From an uncultured Planctomycetaceae bacterium (GTDB lineage: Bacteria; Planctomycetota; Planctomycetia; Pirellulales; Thermoguttaceae), in contig CAMJTU010000029.1 of the NCBI GenBank assembly GCA_946408825.1, forward strand, positions 1 to 51,798: a DNA stretch of 51,798 nt, read 5' to 3'. Of this stretch, positions 36,365 to 44,958 are shown piece by piece. The first letter of the stretch is position 1, and each line of letters opens with the position of its first letter. A program made the translations under genes and the position numbers. The notes beneath the pieces were generated by a model. The model saw only the letters and a program-made list of their open reading frames with translations, ran no database searches and had not been told where the DNA came from.

Positions 36365-37053
36365 ATTATCTACTTTATCCATCTTGCTTGCGCTACGCAA
36401 ATTTTCAAGAGAAGCGCGTAACTTTCCAAGCGTCAGAAAGTTGCTTTTTCAGGACGTCAGCGATTATATCGAAGCTGTTGACACACATTTATTTAATGCG
36501 CGCGTAATCAGAATTTTCTTTAGTGCAAAAATATCACAGAATTGTATTTCTAAAATCTTGTGAAATTTGTCTTTACAATGCAAAAGAGTTTGTTAGAATG
36601 CCATTAGCGTCTTACGAACGCTAAAAAAAATCGTGCGTTCCGCAAGCAGTCGCCAAACAACCACGAAACGCACGATATGTTGCTGGACGTTCCCCCGAGT
36701 TTGCAATGGAGGATTTCTTACACCTCGCCGCAAGAGCGGCTGTTCCAACGTTTCCGTCAGAACGTAGCGAAGAACTAGGACGAGTCCACGCCCCTCCCAC
36801 GGCAGGGCTATAGCCCCGTGGGCAACGCGTCTGATAGCCGAAGCTATCGCCAACGCGTCTAGCTTACCACACGGCAAAGCCGCACGGTCTATAGCTATAT
36901 CCTAACGCTTTTGGCGACCTCGTCAAGAATCTAAGTTGGATTTTTTAGATATTAAACTTGGATTGTTTTCTCGCTCCGTTTCTGAATTTTTAAAACGCAC
37001 CGCGATAAAAGGCGCGTCGTATTTTGTATCTCTTTCCCGAAAGGAAGTAAACC
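36365..37053. other. Palindrome-rich non-coding region of the element
   Basis: 689 nt without a credible gene. It holds at least six inverted repeats: ATCGTGCGTT/AACGCACGAT (36630-36676), GCCGC-AAGA-GCGGC (about 36727-36740), ACGTT/AACGT (about 36749-36766), CCCACGG/CCGTGGG around GGGCTATAGCCC (about 36796-36822), GATAGC-CGAA-GCTATC (about 36833-36848) and CGGC-AAA-GCCG (about 36873-36883). CAACGCGTCT also occurs twice in direct orientation, flanking the GATAGC hairpin. It may be a structured RNA, an origin (single-strand or transfer) or a dispersed palindromic repeat unit. Confidence 0.55.
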
Positions 37054-37314
37054 ATGAATAACAGCAAATATGCATTGACGCTTGAAGCTCAACGTCCCGC
37101 CCCGCGTCCTGAAAAGAGCGACGATTTGCCAATGTCTGTGTCGGAAATCGCAGATCGGCTCGGGTGGAGTCGTCGCAAGGTCGAAAAACTCCGTGACGCC
37201 GGCCTCATACCCTCACACAGGATCGGCAACTCTTACCCATACTATTATCTCGCCGAAGTCAAGGAAGCTCTGAGGAACAACGGCGCGACCGCGACGACTT
37301 CGGCGGCAGACTGA
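37054..37314 (+). CDS. Excisionase-like helix-turn-helix protein
   Basis: An 86-residue protein whose centre (residues about 25-75) is a winged HTH of the MerR/Xis type: MSVSEIADRLGWSRRKVEKLRDAGLIPSHRIG, then YYLAEVKEALRN. This pattern is that of DNA-binding excisionases and small plasmid or phage regulators. ATG 37054 has AAAGGAAG upstream. It lies 22 nt before the next small gene. Role in excision of the element is inferred from its company with the integrase. Confidence 0.75.
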   Translation: MNNSKYALTLEAQRPAPRPEKSDDLPMSVSEIADRLGWSRRKVEKLRDAGLIPSHRIGNSYPYYYLAEVKEALRNNGATATTSAAD

Positions 37315-37336
37315 CACGCAGAAAGGAACTAAGACT

Positions 37337-37552
37337 ATGACAAATCGAAGTATATACAACTTGATGGGGGCGAACTATGCGGCGTTTAAAAAGTTTAGGT
37401 ACGTTGTAAAGAAGTTTGCGACGCAGACACATACCCCCACGCGGCGCGAAGTTGACGATCTGATCGCGGACGTGATCGAACAGTATAAGACCTGTGTTAA
37501 TGCTTTTAACGACGCTATAGAGGCGCTCGTTGACGTGAAGACGGAACGCTGA
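37337..37552 (+). CDS. Unknown small protein of the element
   Basis: 71 residues, helical, basic in the first half (FKKFRYVVKKF) and acidic in the second (EVDDLIADVIEQYKT). AAAGGA stands upstream of the ATG. No family recognised. Its place between the excisionase-like gene and the next unknown gene, with regular spacing and good ribosome-binding sites, suggests a real operon member. Confidence 0.55.
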   Translation: MTNRSIYNLMGANYAAFKKFRYVVKKFATQTHTPTRREVDDLIADVIEQYKTCVNAFNDAIEALVDVKTER

Positions 37553-37659
37553 CTTCCCTCGGGGGCGTCGTCGCTAAACCGCGTAACGGGGCTCTCTTCG
37601 AGACGACGGCGGCGCTCCCTTTTCTTACACCACCACCCTTTACATGAAAGGAAAATACA

Positions 37660-38055
37660 ATGGCAGTCCTTAAAAACCTAATCGACGACCTGAACGCTAC
37701 GCGCCTTGTTTTTGTCGCGTCGATTGAAGACTTCGAGAAGCTTTTGAATCGTATGCTCAAGAGCTTCAAGGCGCCGACGACGTTCCCGCTTGCGTCGCAA
37801 GAGAACGAGCTTGAGAACGTGCTTTATGCGGTAAAAGAGCATTTGAGCGGCGGGGAAGCCTTGCTAATGGCGCTCCGGCTCCTCGATTATTTCCGCAACT
37901 ACAAACCCGCGCTTTTCGACGATCTCGCGCCCGCCGACGTTGACGCGCTCGACGTCGTATTGCAAGCGTTCAGGCGGTTCGACAAGGCCTCTGTAGCCTT
38001 TAAAACTTGGAGCATGGCTAGCAGGAGCGACCGCGAAGAAGAAGCGCAAGCGTGA
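37660..38055 (+). CDS. Unknown helical protein of the element
   Basis: 131 residues with mainly helical, Leu/Ala/Asp-rich sequence (LIDDLNATRLVFVASIEDFEKLLNRML; LLMALRLLDYF). The ATG has AAAGGAAAA upstream. A GTG at 38052 overlaps its stop (GTGA) and could open the next gene. I recognise no family. The 107-nt spacer before it contains GC-rich inverted repeats followed by CTCCCTTTT, perhaps a weak terminator. Confidence 0.55.
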   Translation: MAVLKNLIDDLNATRLVFVASIEDFEKLLNRMLKSFKAPTTFPLASQENELENVLYAVKEHLSGGEALLMALRLLDYFRNYKPALFDDLAPADVDALDVVLQAFRRFDKASVAFKTWSMASRSDREEEAQA

Positions 38056-38243
38056 AACTAGAAAGCTGTGGACAAGAAATAAAAAACCCGCGATCGCCGA
38101 CGAAAACGATCACGGGCAGGAAAACGAAAACCACGAGAGTTTCGCAACATAGACGCCTCTATTCTAACAAACTTTTAGACTCTGTTAAGAACAAAATCAA
38201 AAAAAAGCGGGAAAAACATCGATACTATAAGGATTTAAGGAAA

Positions 38244-40406
38244 ATGAAAAACGAGAAACACGACGAACAAGTTCACGCGCTACTCCGCAGGCGTTTCGCT
38301 TATCTTGACGGTCGCACTCAAACGCGACTCAACCCCAATCTTAGCAAGCTAACGATCCAGAGTCTGAACGATAAGTTTGCGCCCGTTTTGGCGAGGCTTC
38401 CTGAGAGATACGGGACTTTTATCTCCGACTATGCCAAAGCCGTGAACGTCACAAACGACAATGTTTTCGCTATAACGACGGGCCTAAACTCCGGCTTTGT
38501 CGGCGTCGACAAAGCGCGTATCCACGTGATACGCGGAACTTTGATCAAGGCCTATCCTCCAATGGTTCCAATCCTAGTTCCCGCCCCTTCTGGCGCTGGA
38601 AAGTCGCAAGCGGCGAAGCCATTGCTTGACAAAATAATTAACAAAATCGACCGTGAAATTTCGCAACTTTATGAAGACGAAATGCTCAAGAAAGCTCAGA
38701 CTCTCGCGAGGATCGATCGACTCTCTAAGAAGGAGAAAAGGTCTCAAGTCGAAGAAGACGAACTTAAGAAACTTCAATTGGTTCTGAGGTTTCTTGAGAC
38801 GGGCGGCGCGTCGGTTATTACCGACTTCACCTCCAAAGAATCGATCACAAACTACAATCAAGCGAACGAACTCTACGCTCAGATTATGGGTGTAGCTCAG
38901 CCGGGTTATTCGCTCGTTCGTGACAACGGCGGCAATTTGTTTTATTACGGCGGCAATAGAGCCGAGAATCGGCAAGCGTTCGATGTTTGGAGCGTTCTCG
39001 AAGGCCTCATGGACGGCACATACAAGCGCGGGAATTCAGTAGGGCGCAAAGACAATGGGACAAAACAAGGTCGTATGGGCATGGGCTTTGTGTTGTTTGC
39101 CCAACTGAGTAAGTTCGTCTGCTTGCACCATAAAGCCTTAATCGACGACGGACTATACCAGCGGTTTCTTCTGTCGTATATGCCGATTGACGTTGAAGAA
39201 GAGGAAGACCTGAACGAAGCGGGGCCGCCGAACCTTCTGGAAACGTGGGATACAATCGTTAATTTCAGTTTCAAATTTCAGGGGGCGCCATTCGTCTATG
39301 CCAGAGACGCCGACATACAGGGGCACTCAAATGAACTGAAAATGTACCAAAAGGCAGCGCAAAACGAGGGAAACTTACTAAAACTCTCTTTTCTCAGAAA
39401 ACTCTATGTCTTAACTCACGCAATCGCTCTCGATCTCCACTTGAAAACGCTTGCTCTTGAGGGAAAAGACGGGGCGACGCTAATCTATCCCGGCGGTCTT
39501 CCTGACGAAGCGCCCCAAGACGACGGTTTCGACGAGAAATACCCGTGGGCTGTGATCCCCGCCGAAACGTTTGAAACAGCGAGGATCGCAGCAAATTACT
39601 ACCGGGAGAACTGGGACGTTATAACAGAGGTCCTTTACGAAGAATCCGACGAAAAGCGCGTCGTCCCTGTTTCGCCGCTTTGCAAAAAGGATGCCCTCAC
39701 AAACGACTCACGAGACGTATTAAACGTTGCTTTCTCAATCGGGGAGGAGTACGACGATCTCGGTATTATCGCTCAACCTACGGAGATCGGCAAAGCAAAG
39801 GGCGCGACGTTTTACCGTAATGTCGGCGGCAAGCTCGATCGACGTGAACTGGTCGATCGCGAGTTGCAGGATCACGCGCTCATGTGTTATATCGACGGCA
39901 ATTTGAAACGTGGGAAACGATTCCTTTTGCGTGAGGAATTAACGAGCGATGAACTCAAATTGATCCTAAAACAACGGTTTAACGACGATATGAGCGACGC
40001 CGAAGCCGACGACCTCGAAACGTCGTTAGATAGCGATTTTAACGAGCGTTTCGAGAGGATACGAGCGTACTGGAACAAACTTTACACGGAATCAAATCGA
40101 CCGTCATTTGCATATCACGATGACCCGACGTCGGAGATGATCGAGTACTTGAAAAAGACGTTTGAAAGGTATTCGGACGAGGACATTGAGAAAGCGTTTG
40201 ACTATGCAGCGTCCGCCAAGGATTTCACGTGGGCGTTGCGCTTTGCCGTCAAGTCCAAAAACGTCCAGATGCTACTCTCGAAGTCCGAACAGGATAAGTG
40301 GAAAGAGCGTGAATCGTTATCGCCTGAACAACAGGAACTTTTGGACGCGTGGGAAAAGCACAAGGACGAATGGGGCATAGAAGTTGGAAGACGGGAAGGG
40401 GACTAA
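38244..40406 (+). CDS. DUF3987-type P-loop protein (replication/helicase-like) of the element
   Basis: About 720 residues. A Walker A-like PAPSGAGKSQ is followed by a long charged helix and ITDFTSKESI. Next come VAQPGYSLVRDNGGNLFYYGG, a WSVLEGLMDGTYKRGNS block and GLYQRFLLSYMP, the order of the DUF3987 family of phage and plasmid primase/helicase-associated proteins. The C-terminal third is helical and charged. I prefer ATG 38244 (AAGGA 10 nt upstream); a GTG at 38052 overlapping the previous stop would add 64 Lys/Arg-rich residues that look non-coding and include a hairpin. It is probably the replication protein of the element (inference). Confidence 0.75.
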   Translation: MKNEKHDEQVHALLRRRFAYLDGRTQTRLNPNLSKLTIQSLNDKFAPVLARLPERYGTFISDYAKAVNVTNDNVFAITTGLNSGFVGVDKARIHVIRGTLIKAYPPMVPILVPAPSGAGKSQAAKPLLDKIINKIDREISQLYEDEMLKKAQTLARIDRLSKKEKRSQVEEDELKKLQLVLRFLETGGASVITDFTSKESITNYNQANELYAQIMGVAQPGYSLVRDNGGNLFYYGGNRAENRQAFDVWSVLEGLMDGTYKRGNSVGRKDNGTKQGRMGMGFVLFAQLSKFVCLHHKALIDDGLYQRFLLSYMPIDVEEEEDLNEAGPPNLLETWDTIVNFSFKFQGAPFVYARDADIQGHSNELKMYQKAAQNEGNLLKLSFLRKLYVLTHAIALDLHLKTLALEGKDGATLIYPGGLPDEAPQDDGFDEKYPWAVIPAETFETARIAANYYRENWDVITEVLYEESDEKRVVPVSPLCKKDALTNDSRDVLNVAFSIGEEYDDLGIIAQPTEIGKAKGATFYRNVGGKLDRRELVDRELQDHALMCYIDGNLKRGKRFLLREELTSDELKLILKQRFNDDMSDAEADDLETSLDSDFNERFERIRAYWNKLYTESNRPSFAYHDDPTSEMIEYLKKTFERYSDEDIEKAFDYAASAKDFTWALRFAVKSKNVQMLLSKSEQDKWKERESLSPEQQELLDAWEKHKDEWGIEVGRREGD

Positions 40407-40409
40407 ACG

Positions 40410-40502
40410 ATGACAAGCGACATTATCAGTATAAGCGACGTTATCAAACAAATGCCGAAGCTTGAAACTAGCGGCGCGGGAGCGAAAACTTCCAAATCGT
40501 AA
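40410..40502 (+). CDS. Possible 30-residue protein
   Basis: An ATG with GAAGGGG 8 nt upstream opens a 31-codon frame (MTSDIISISDVIKQMPKLE, then a Gly/Lys/Ser tail) immediately after the DUF3987-type gene. Too short to classify. The ribosome-binding site and position support it modestly. Confidence 0.35.
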   Translation: MTSDIISISDVIKQMPKLETSGAGAKTSKS

Positions 40503-40530
40503 AACCCCAACGACTCTGCTATTATCAGGA

Positions 40531-40578
40531 CTTGCGGCAACCGTCTCAAAAACGATCGCCGCAAGCCCGTTTGTCTTT
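40531..40578 (+). terminator. Probable terminator between the element operon and integrase
   Basis: Perfect stem CTTGCGGC (40531-40538) / GCCGCAAG (40558-40565) with a 19-nt loop, then CCCGTTTGTCTTTT. The tail is imperfect. Confidence 0.55.
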
Positions 40579-40715
40579 TAAGGTTATGTCTCTGAAAAAT
40601 TTCTTAAACGTTGCAAAAAAACTATTTGTGGAAATTCTGCGGCAAGGAAAATTTAGGCGTCGTTGGAAATCTCGACCAACTCCAAACCATATTTATTCAC
40701 AGGAAGGAAGACGAA

Positions 40716-41936
40716 ATGGCGAGTATAACTAAAAGATACCGCAAGACCAAGGGCGCCAAAGTGTTCGACGGCTGGGGGCTCCGCACAACAAAGATTACAG
40801 GTAAAGAAATTGCCTTTCATTGCCCGGCGACGCGCTATAACGAGTCTGACGTTACGAAGCGCCGCGAAATTATCGACGCGGTAGAAAAAGCGTGGGCGAA
40901 GGGTAGGGCGGCAAACTCGGAAACGGTCGAAGAAATTCAGGCACTTAACGATCCCGCTTTCCTCGAATGGCTCACGAAATACGGAATTATAGCTCCTGTC
41001 AAAGTTCTCTCGTTTGAAGGTCTTCTCGAGATGGCACTTAAAGGTTTCGCAGAACAGGGAACAAAAGCGCAAAGCCTATACAGAATCAAGGTCGGTTGCA
41101 GTTACTTCACAGAGTTTCTGAAAGAAAAGGGACTCAATATCCCCGTCGCGTCGATCGATAAAAAACTAGCGCGTGATTTCTGGGAATGGTTTAAAGATAA
41201 GCGCGACGAGAACGACTGGACGCCTAGAACGCTTAACGCCTACTTAAGCAACATAAAGCAGGTTTTCCGATGGGGTGTTAAACACCTCGACGATATGACG
41301 GGCAACCCCTTCGAAGGTATCGATAAGATCGTTGATACGCGCGAAAAGCCGAAGAAATACCTTTCAGAAGAACAAGCGCAAACGATCTTGAACGCGCTCG
41401 AACGTTCCGACAATCCGAGAATGTGGACAGCGTTTTTTATGTTAGGCTTTCGTCAGGGACTTCGCGTGTGGTCAGAAGTTCCGCGTTTACGCTGGGGGTT
41501 CGTTGATTTTGAGGGGCGTCGAATGATGATCGACGACGTTAAACGTTCCAAGCAAGGCTCGAAGAAAACCCGTGAAATGATACTTGACGACCAGACCGCC
41601 GAATACTTAAAACGTTTGCGCGATTATCGACACGAAAACGGCGAAACGACGCGTGAGCAGGATTATATGTTCCCGGAGCTTTGTTATAGTAACGACGTTG
41701 TTTATACGAAATTTAAGCGACTCGTGAAACGTTTAGGGATTGACTGTAATTGCACGGTCGGTCCCATGCGCCGCGCCGCGTCGAACTACTGGGGCGAGCT
41801 TGTCGGCGAATACCACGAAAACGTTTTTCTCGGTCATTCGAAGGAAGTCGCAAGGGCTCATTACAGAACGGAAGGCGTGACACAGAACGCGCTCGATATG
41901 TATGATAGCCGACGAAACGCCGTTGAAACGCACTGA
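40716..41936 (+). CDS. Tyrosine recombinase / integrase
   Basis: The 406-residue site-specific recombinase has a SAM-like core-binding domain at about 95-205 (FEGLLEMALKGFAEQGTK; LARDFWEWFKDKRDENDW). Its catalytic domain has the first Arg in GLRVWSEVPRLRW, Lys in VKRSKQGSKK, Arg in GPMRRAASN, His in FLGHSKEVARAHY and the Tyr ending that block as likely nucleophile. The first His of the usual HxxR box is Gly here. ATG 40716 has GGAAGG upstream; an in-frame start at 40611 is unsupported. It lies at the right end of the element, the usual place beside att, and should carry out integration and excision. Confidence 0.9.
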   Translation: MASITKRYRKTKGAKVFDGWGLRTTKITGKEIAFHCPATRYNESDVTKRREIIDAVEKAWAKGRAANSETVEEIQALNDPAFLEWLTKYGIIAPVKVLSFEGLLEMALKGFAEQGTKAQSLYRIKVGCSYFTEFLKEKGLNIPVASIDKKLARDFWEWFKDKRDENDWTPRTLNAYLSNIKQVFRWGVKHLDDMTGNPFEGIDKIVDTREKPKKYLSEEQAQTILNALERSDNPRMWTAFFMLGFRQGLRVWSEVPRLRWGFVDFEGRRMMIDDVKRSKQGSKKTREMILDDQTAEYLKRLRDYRHENGETTREQDYMFPELCYSNDVVYTKFKRLVKRLGIDCNCTVGPMRRAASNYWGELVGEYHENVFLGHSKEVARAHYRTEGVTQNALDMYDSRRNAVETH

Positions 41937-41956
41937 ATAAACGCCGCGATTCTGAC

Positions 41957-41993
41957 GAAAAAAACGCCCTTCAATCACAGAAGGGCGTTTTTT
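41957..41993 (+). terminator. Bidirectional terminator after integrase
   Basis: AAAACGCCCTTC / GAAGGGCGTTTT perfect 12-bp stem with a 7-nt loop and T runs on both strands. Confidence 0.9.
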
Positions 41994-42057
41994 GTATCAC
42001 TCGGAAAGCACACAATGACGACAAGCCTAGACGACGCTTAAGGTTATCGCTGAAAAA

Positions 42058-42079
42058 AGTCATCCAAAATGTAGTACGT
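42058..42079 (+). repeat. Right inner direct repeat of the element
   Basis: 20/22 match to 35156-35177 in the same orientation, about 140 nt inside the right boundary. Confidence 0.6.
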
Positions 42080-42212
42080 AAACCACCCGCAAACCTACGA
42101 AATCGACCGATTTCCTTCCACTCTTTCAAAGATAAAAAAACGCGTTTGGCTCGAAAAATTGCGGAGATTCGAGCGAAAAGGGCACATCGTTAATAAGTCG
42201 TAAATCCTACTG

Positions 42213-43022
42213 TCATTGTTTAACATAAAACCGTTCAAGATTAACGCCGCCCTTAAGTTCTTCTTGTAAAAGTTGTATCTTATCTTCAAGTAGTTCAAGT
42301 TTGCGCCTGAGTTCGACAATTTCAGGATTTTCCAACTCTTCATGCCGCTTTTGACGCACAACCTCAGGATAGCCAATATGCCTATTTAACGCAGAAAAGA
42401 AAAAGAGGGGATCGCGACCTTGGGAGGCAAAAGCAATTCTACCTTCTCGTTCTCCAAAAAGGATTAGATTGGGGTCTTCATCATCTCGAAGATTATAAAA
42501 AGCGCTACGTACATAAACCAATTTGGCAATGTCGACAAAACCAATTTGACGACGCAGTATGACGTTAATCCAACGTCGCCACCGATCGTCAAAAATAGGG
42601 TCGTTAGAAATAGCCTCCAATCCATAATCAAATCCGAGGCGATTTCGACTCAATGTTTCAAATTGATAGAAAAACACGCCTTGAGGAGTCGGATTGTCAG
42701 ATCGATACTTCGCCTCACGCTCTAAAACCTTCAAAGCAAGACGAAAATCGAAACGTCCTTCTTCCTTTTCAGCCTGTCTCATAACAAAAGTTTGAAAAGG
42801 CGTAAAATAATGCGACATACGTTCCATCGCAAGACTCATCTTACCAGAGTGCTTAACCTCTGTAAGCAAAACCCCGACAGCCAGAGGGAGATTGGTCGCA
42901 TTAAGTAATTCACTCTTCATTCCATAAAGAATTTCCTGCGTGGAATATCCGTCTTGTAAACGTTGGGTAAACGTTTTAAAAAAAAACTCCTGTTCTATGT
43001 ACTCTTCTTTTTCGAGCAACAT
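42213..43022 (-). CDS. Unknown protein with C-terminal coiled coil; integration target
   Basis: 269 residues, mostly helical and charged. The middle has aromatic-rich segments (RMSHYFTPFQTFVMRQAEKEEGRFDF; WRRWINVILRRQIGFVDIAKLVYVRS). The last about 40 residues form a heptad-like Leu/Glu/Lys coiled coil (VELRRKLELLEDKIQLLQEEL), then ERFYVKQ. I recognise no family. ATG 43022 has GAGG about 12 nt upstream; a TTG at 43040 is less likely. The final codons coincide with the right att copy of the integrated element, so the original chromosomal ending was probably replaced by the element's equivalent. The reading frame is intact. Confidence 0.65.
   Translation of the reverse strand: MLLEKEEYIEQEFFFKTFTQRLQDGYSTQEILYGMKSELLNATNLPLAVGVLLTEVKHSGKMSLAMERMSHYFTPFQTFVMRQAEKEEGRFDFRLALKVLEREAKYRSDNPTPQGVFFYQFETLSRNRLGFDYGLEAISNDPIFDDRWRRWINVILRRQIGFVDIAKLVYVRSAFYNLRDDEDPNLILFGEREGRIAFASQGRDPLFFFSALNRHIGYPEVVRQKRHEELENPEIVELRRKLELLEDKIQLLQEELKGGVNLERFYVKQ
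42219..42233 (+). repeat. Right attachment-site copy (outer direct repeat)
   Basis: TTTAACATAAAACCG inside the last codons of the minus-strand gene ending at 42213; identical to 35098-35112. Confidence 0.65.
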
Positions 43023-43724
43023 TGCCTTCAGAGTCCTCAAGTTAATGTGATGAAATATGAATCTTGATTAATAAATAGATTTCCAAAGACCTAGCGAAAC
43101 TACTTAAATCTAAAAAGTCAATATTCAAACGTTGAAAGGAAACGTCGACGATCGAACGCCATTTAAGGTATCAAAACTTCAGAAACTGACAACCACCTAA
43201 AAGGGATAAAGAATCAATCACATTTAAACGAAAGACGAATTATTTCAAACCTAGCGAATTCAAAAAAAAAAAACGCATTCGGCGCAGAGTGTAGTTACCC
43301 ATATTGTTGAAAGGCGTAATTGTAACAATGGTTTTAGAAAAGCAGCATATGAAAAACGTGTGGTTATCGACTAGAACATTACCTCGTTGAATAGAAAGTA
43401 AGTCTTTTATATGATTGTATTTGGACTCTGTTAGGTTCATAATGAACTACAGTAGCTATTATATTCCCTTGTGTCAACACCCCCTAGAGGTAAGAACGTC
43501 CTACGACAAGTTTCGATGAATCGCCAGAGACTCTATTAGACTTTTAGTCAGATCTCTAACAAACGTCAAATTCTCACTAAAAAAAGGTTTCGATGTGTCA
43601 ATTTCTTGAAAAAACAATAAAACAATTATATAACATACGTGTATAATACAGTAATATGCATAAGCGAAAGAAGTTCAAAAAGGCTCATGAAACCTAAAAA
43701 AAATGACAAAATACAGGTTTAGGC
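43023..43724. other. AT-rich spacer with IS remnant
   Basis: About 700 nt, visibly AT-rich. It holds the IS5-like remnant at 43240-43440. The rest has no gene, terminator or clear repeat that I can support. Confidence 0.45.
43240..43440 (-). pseudogene. Remnant of IS5-family transposase N-terminus
   Basis: 66 residues starting MNLTESKYNHIKDLLSIQRG and continuing with VLVDNHTFF and GNYTLRRMRFFF. IS5-family transposases begin similarly (LT.. .W..I..LLP...G, then DNR.F, then a GNW..V..RF block). The middle tryptophan-containing segment is altered, and the frame ends after an A12 run (T12 in the transcript sense) before the catalytic DDE domain. No terminal inverted repeats were found. It is a decayed fragment. 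Confidence 0.5.
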
Positions 43725-44405
43725 TCAAGAATCTTCTATGATTTTTGACGTTTCCGAATCCACACGCCTCATGGACAATCCGTCAAGTTTTGCCACTCGA
43801 CTCTGACCGACTGACGGCCAGGCTTCAATCATGGCAAAATCAGGAACAAGTTCAAGAAGTTGCATGACTAGCGTTTCTGCAGCATACTGAACAGAAGTAT
43901 GCGCGCTGAGACTCTGTATCTGACGTGCTGTCTTCATGATACGGAGCAATAGAGCCCGGTTACGAATTGGATCCGACGTGGAAGCGTCAAATGGCAACAA
44001 CTCAGGTAGAGGAACGTCCAGAACCTCGCTCCAAGAGAAGAGTTGATTGAGCGTTAGATTTGAAAAAGGGTTGAGTTGTCGCAAAACTTCTTCCTGAGTA
44101 ACGCCGAGTCGTTTGGCACAGAGTGCGATCGAAATACCCTGATTTTTAAGGACTTCAGCAATATAGTGCCGTCGACCTGGAGGCGCTGTAAAATCAATTT
44201 CTTCGTCCAATGGATTGGAATATTGTCTCGCTTTGGCGCCAACTTTCGCTCCCTCTTCAACGAAAGAAGATTGAACGCTCCTATGATTTTCGGAATTACT
44301 GTTCAAACACGGCGTAGACGCCGACTCAATATCCGACTGTGGCGTGGGAATAAAAACCTGGTTATTCGTGGAACTAAAAACGCCTCTATAATCCGTATTC
44401 GGCAT
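43725..44405 (-). CDS. Helix-turn-helix regulator-like protein
   Basis: 226 residues. The first about 75 are low-complexity. Residues about 80-140 look like an XRE-type HTH (HYIAEVLKNQGISIALCAKRLGVTQEEVLRQLNPF; LTLNQLFSWSEVLDVPLPELLP). The C-terminal 90 residues are helical (RALLLRIMKTARQIQSL; AETLVMQLLELVPDFAMIEAWP). It probably binds DNA; its targets are unknown. ATG 44405 has AGGA about 4-8 nt upstream; TTG 44423 is an alternative. Confidence 0.65.
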   Translation of the reverse strand: MPNTDYRGVFSSTNNQVFIPTPQSDIESASTPCLNSNSENHRSVQSSFVEEGAKVGAKARQYSNPLDEEIDFTAPPGRRHYIAEVLKNQGISIALCAKRLGVTQEEVLRQLNPFSNLTLNQLFSWSEVLDVPLPELLPFDASTSDPIRNRALLLRIMKTARQIQSLSAHTSVQYAAETLVMQLLELVPDFAMIEAWPSVGQSRVAKLDGLSMRRVDSETSKIIEDS

Positions 44406-44958
44406 AGTTCCTATCCCTTTCAAATTAAAGCGACCTGTTCCAAGGTTGACGCAAAGATCGTGCTTAAAAAGTCACTGCCATGATGAAATTAGAAGCAATC
44501 TGCAACCGAGGATTCCCCCTCTGCGCGGGTTTTGACGTCTTAAGATGTTTATTAGTTCCCACGTGGAAATTTTTTTATCCAAACGGTCGAAAGAGTAGAC
44601 CATTATGCTCAATCGACGGGTTTTCAATGATTAAACGACACTATCAACAATCCCTAGCCGCTAATTCGTTTTTTCAGAAGAGTCAAGAATCGGGAAAGCA
44701 TAAGAAAAAAGTCTAAAAATGGACAAACTCTAACTTCAACGCTACGCCTTTCACCAACAGTATAAAACAATCAATCCGATACCGTATGGCCATATAGTAT
44801 CGAACGATTCAGAAATTGGGTTCGCTAACGTAATCTTAGAAGTATTCTCGATTTATTTAATATTGACGCAATTAATAAATTGTTATAGAGTTAGATGATG
44901 TTCTTGTAATTGTCTTTTCATAATGACAATCACCTAGACACACAGGAGAGAGGGAACA
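44406..44958. other. Divergent spacer between HTH gene and split-barrel gene
   Basis: 553 nt. The inverted repeat ATTGTC (44909-44914) / GACAAT (44925-44930), 10 nt apart, sits about 30 nt upstream of the 44959 start and may be an operator. A plus-strand frame at 44480-44716 has no convincing ribosome-binding site or coding character. Nothing else is seen. Confidence 0.4.

Larger units (their letters stand above)
35094..42233 (+). mobile_element. Integrated element of about 7.1 kb with tyrosine integrase
   Basis: Bounded by direct repeats at 35098-35112 and 42219-42233 (TTTAACATAAAACCG, 15/15; 18/19 when extended left by four bases). The right copy forms the 3' end of the minus-strand gene ending at 42213. 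The left copy would encode the alternative ending RFYVK-stop. This is the usual trace of integration into a gene's 3' end. The cargo reads sigma-like factor, palindromic region, excisionase-like HTH, two small unknowns, DUF3987-type protein, small ORF, integrase, all on the plus strand. No capsid, relaxase or conjugation genes were seen, so it is plasmid-like or a satellite (inference). Confidence 0.72.

Noticed and set aside
36593..36877. 94-codon minus-strand frame in the element's palindromic region
   Set aside because: It is read straight through several hairpins and has odd composition; it is a by-product of the palindromes.
44480..44716. 78-codon plus-strand gene
   Set aside because: No ribosome-binding site of note and the composition is not protein-like.
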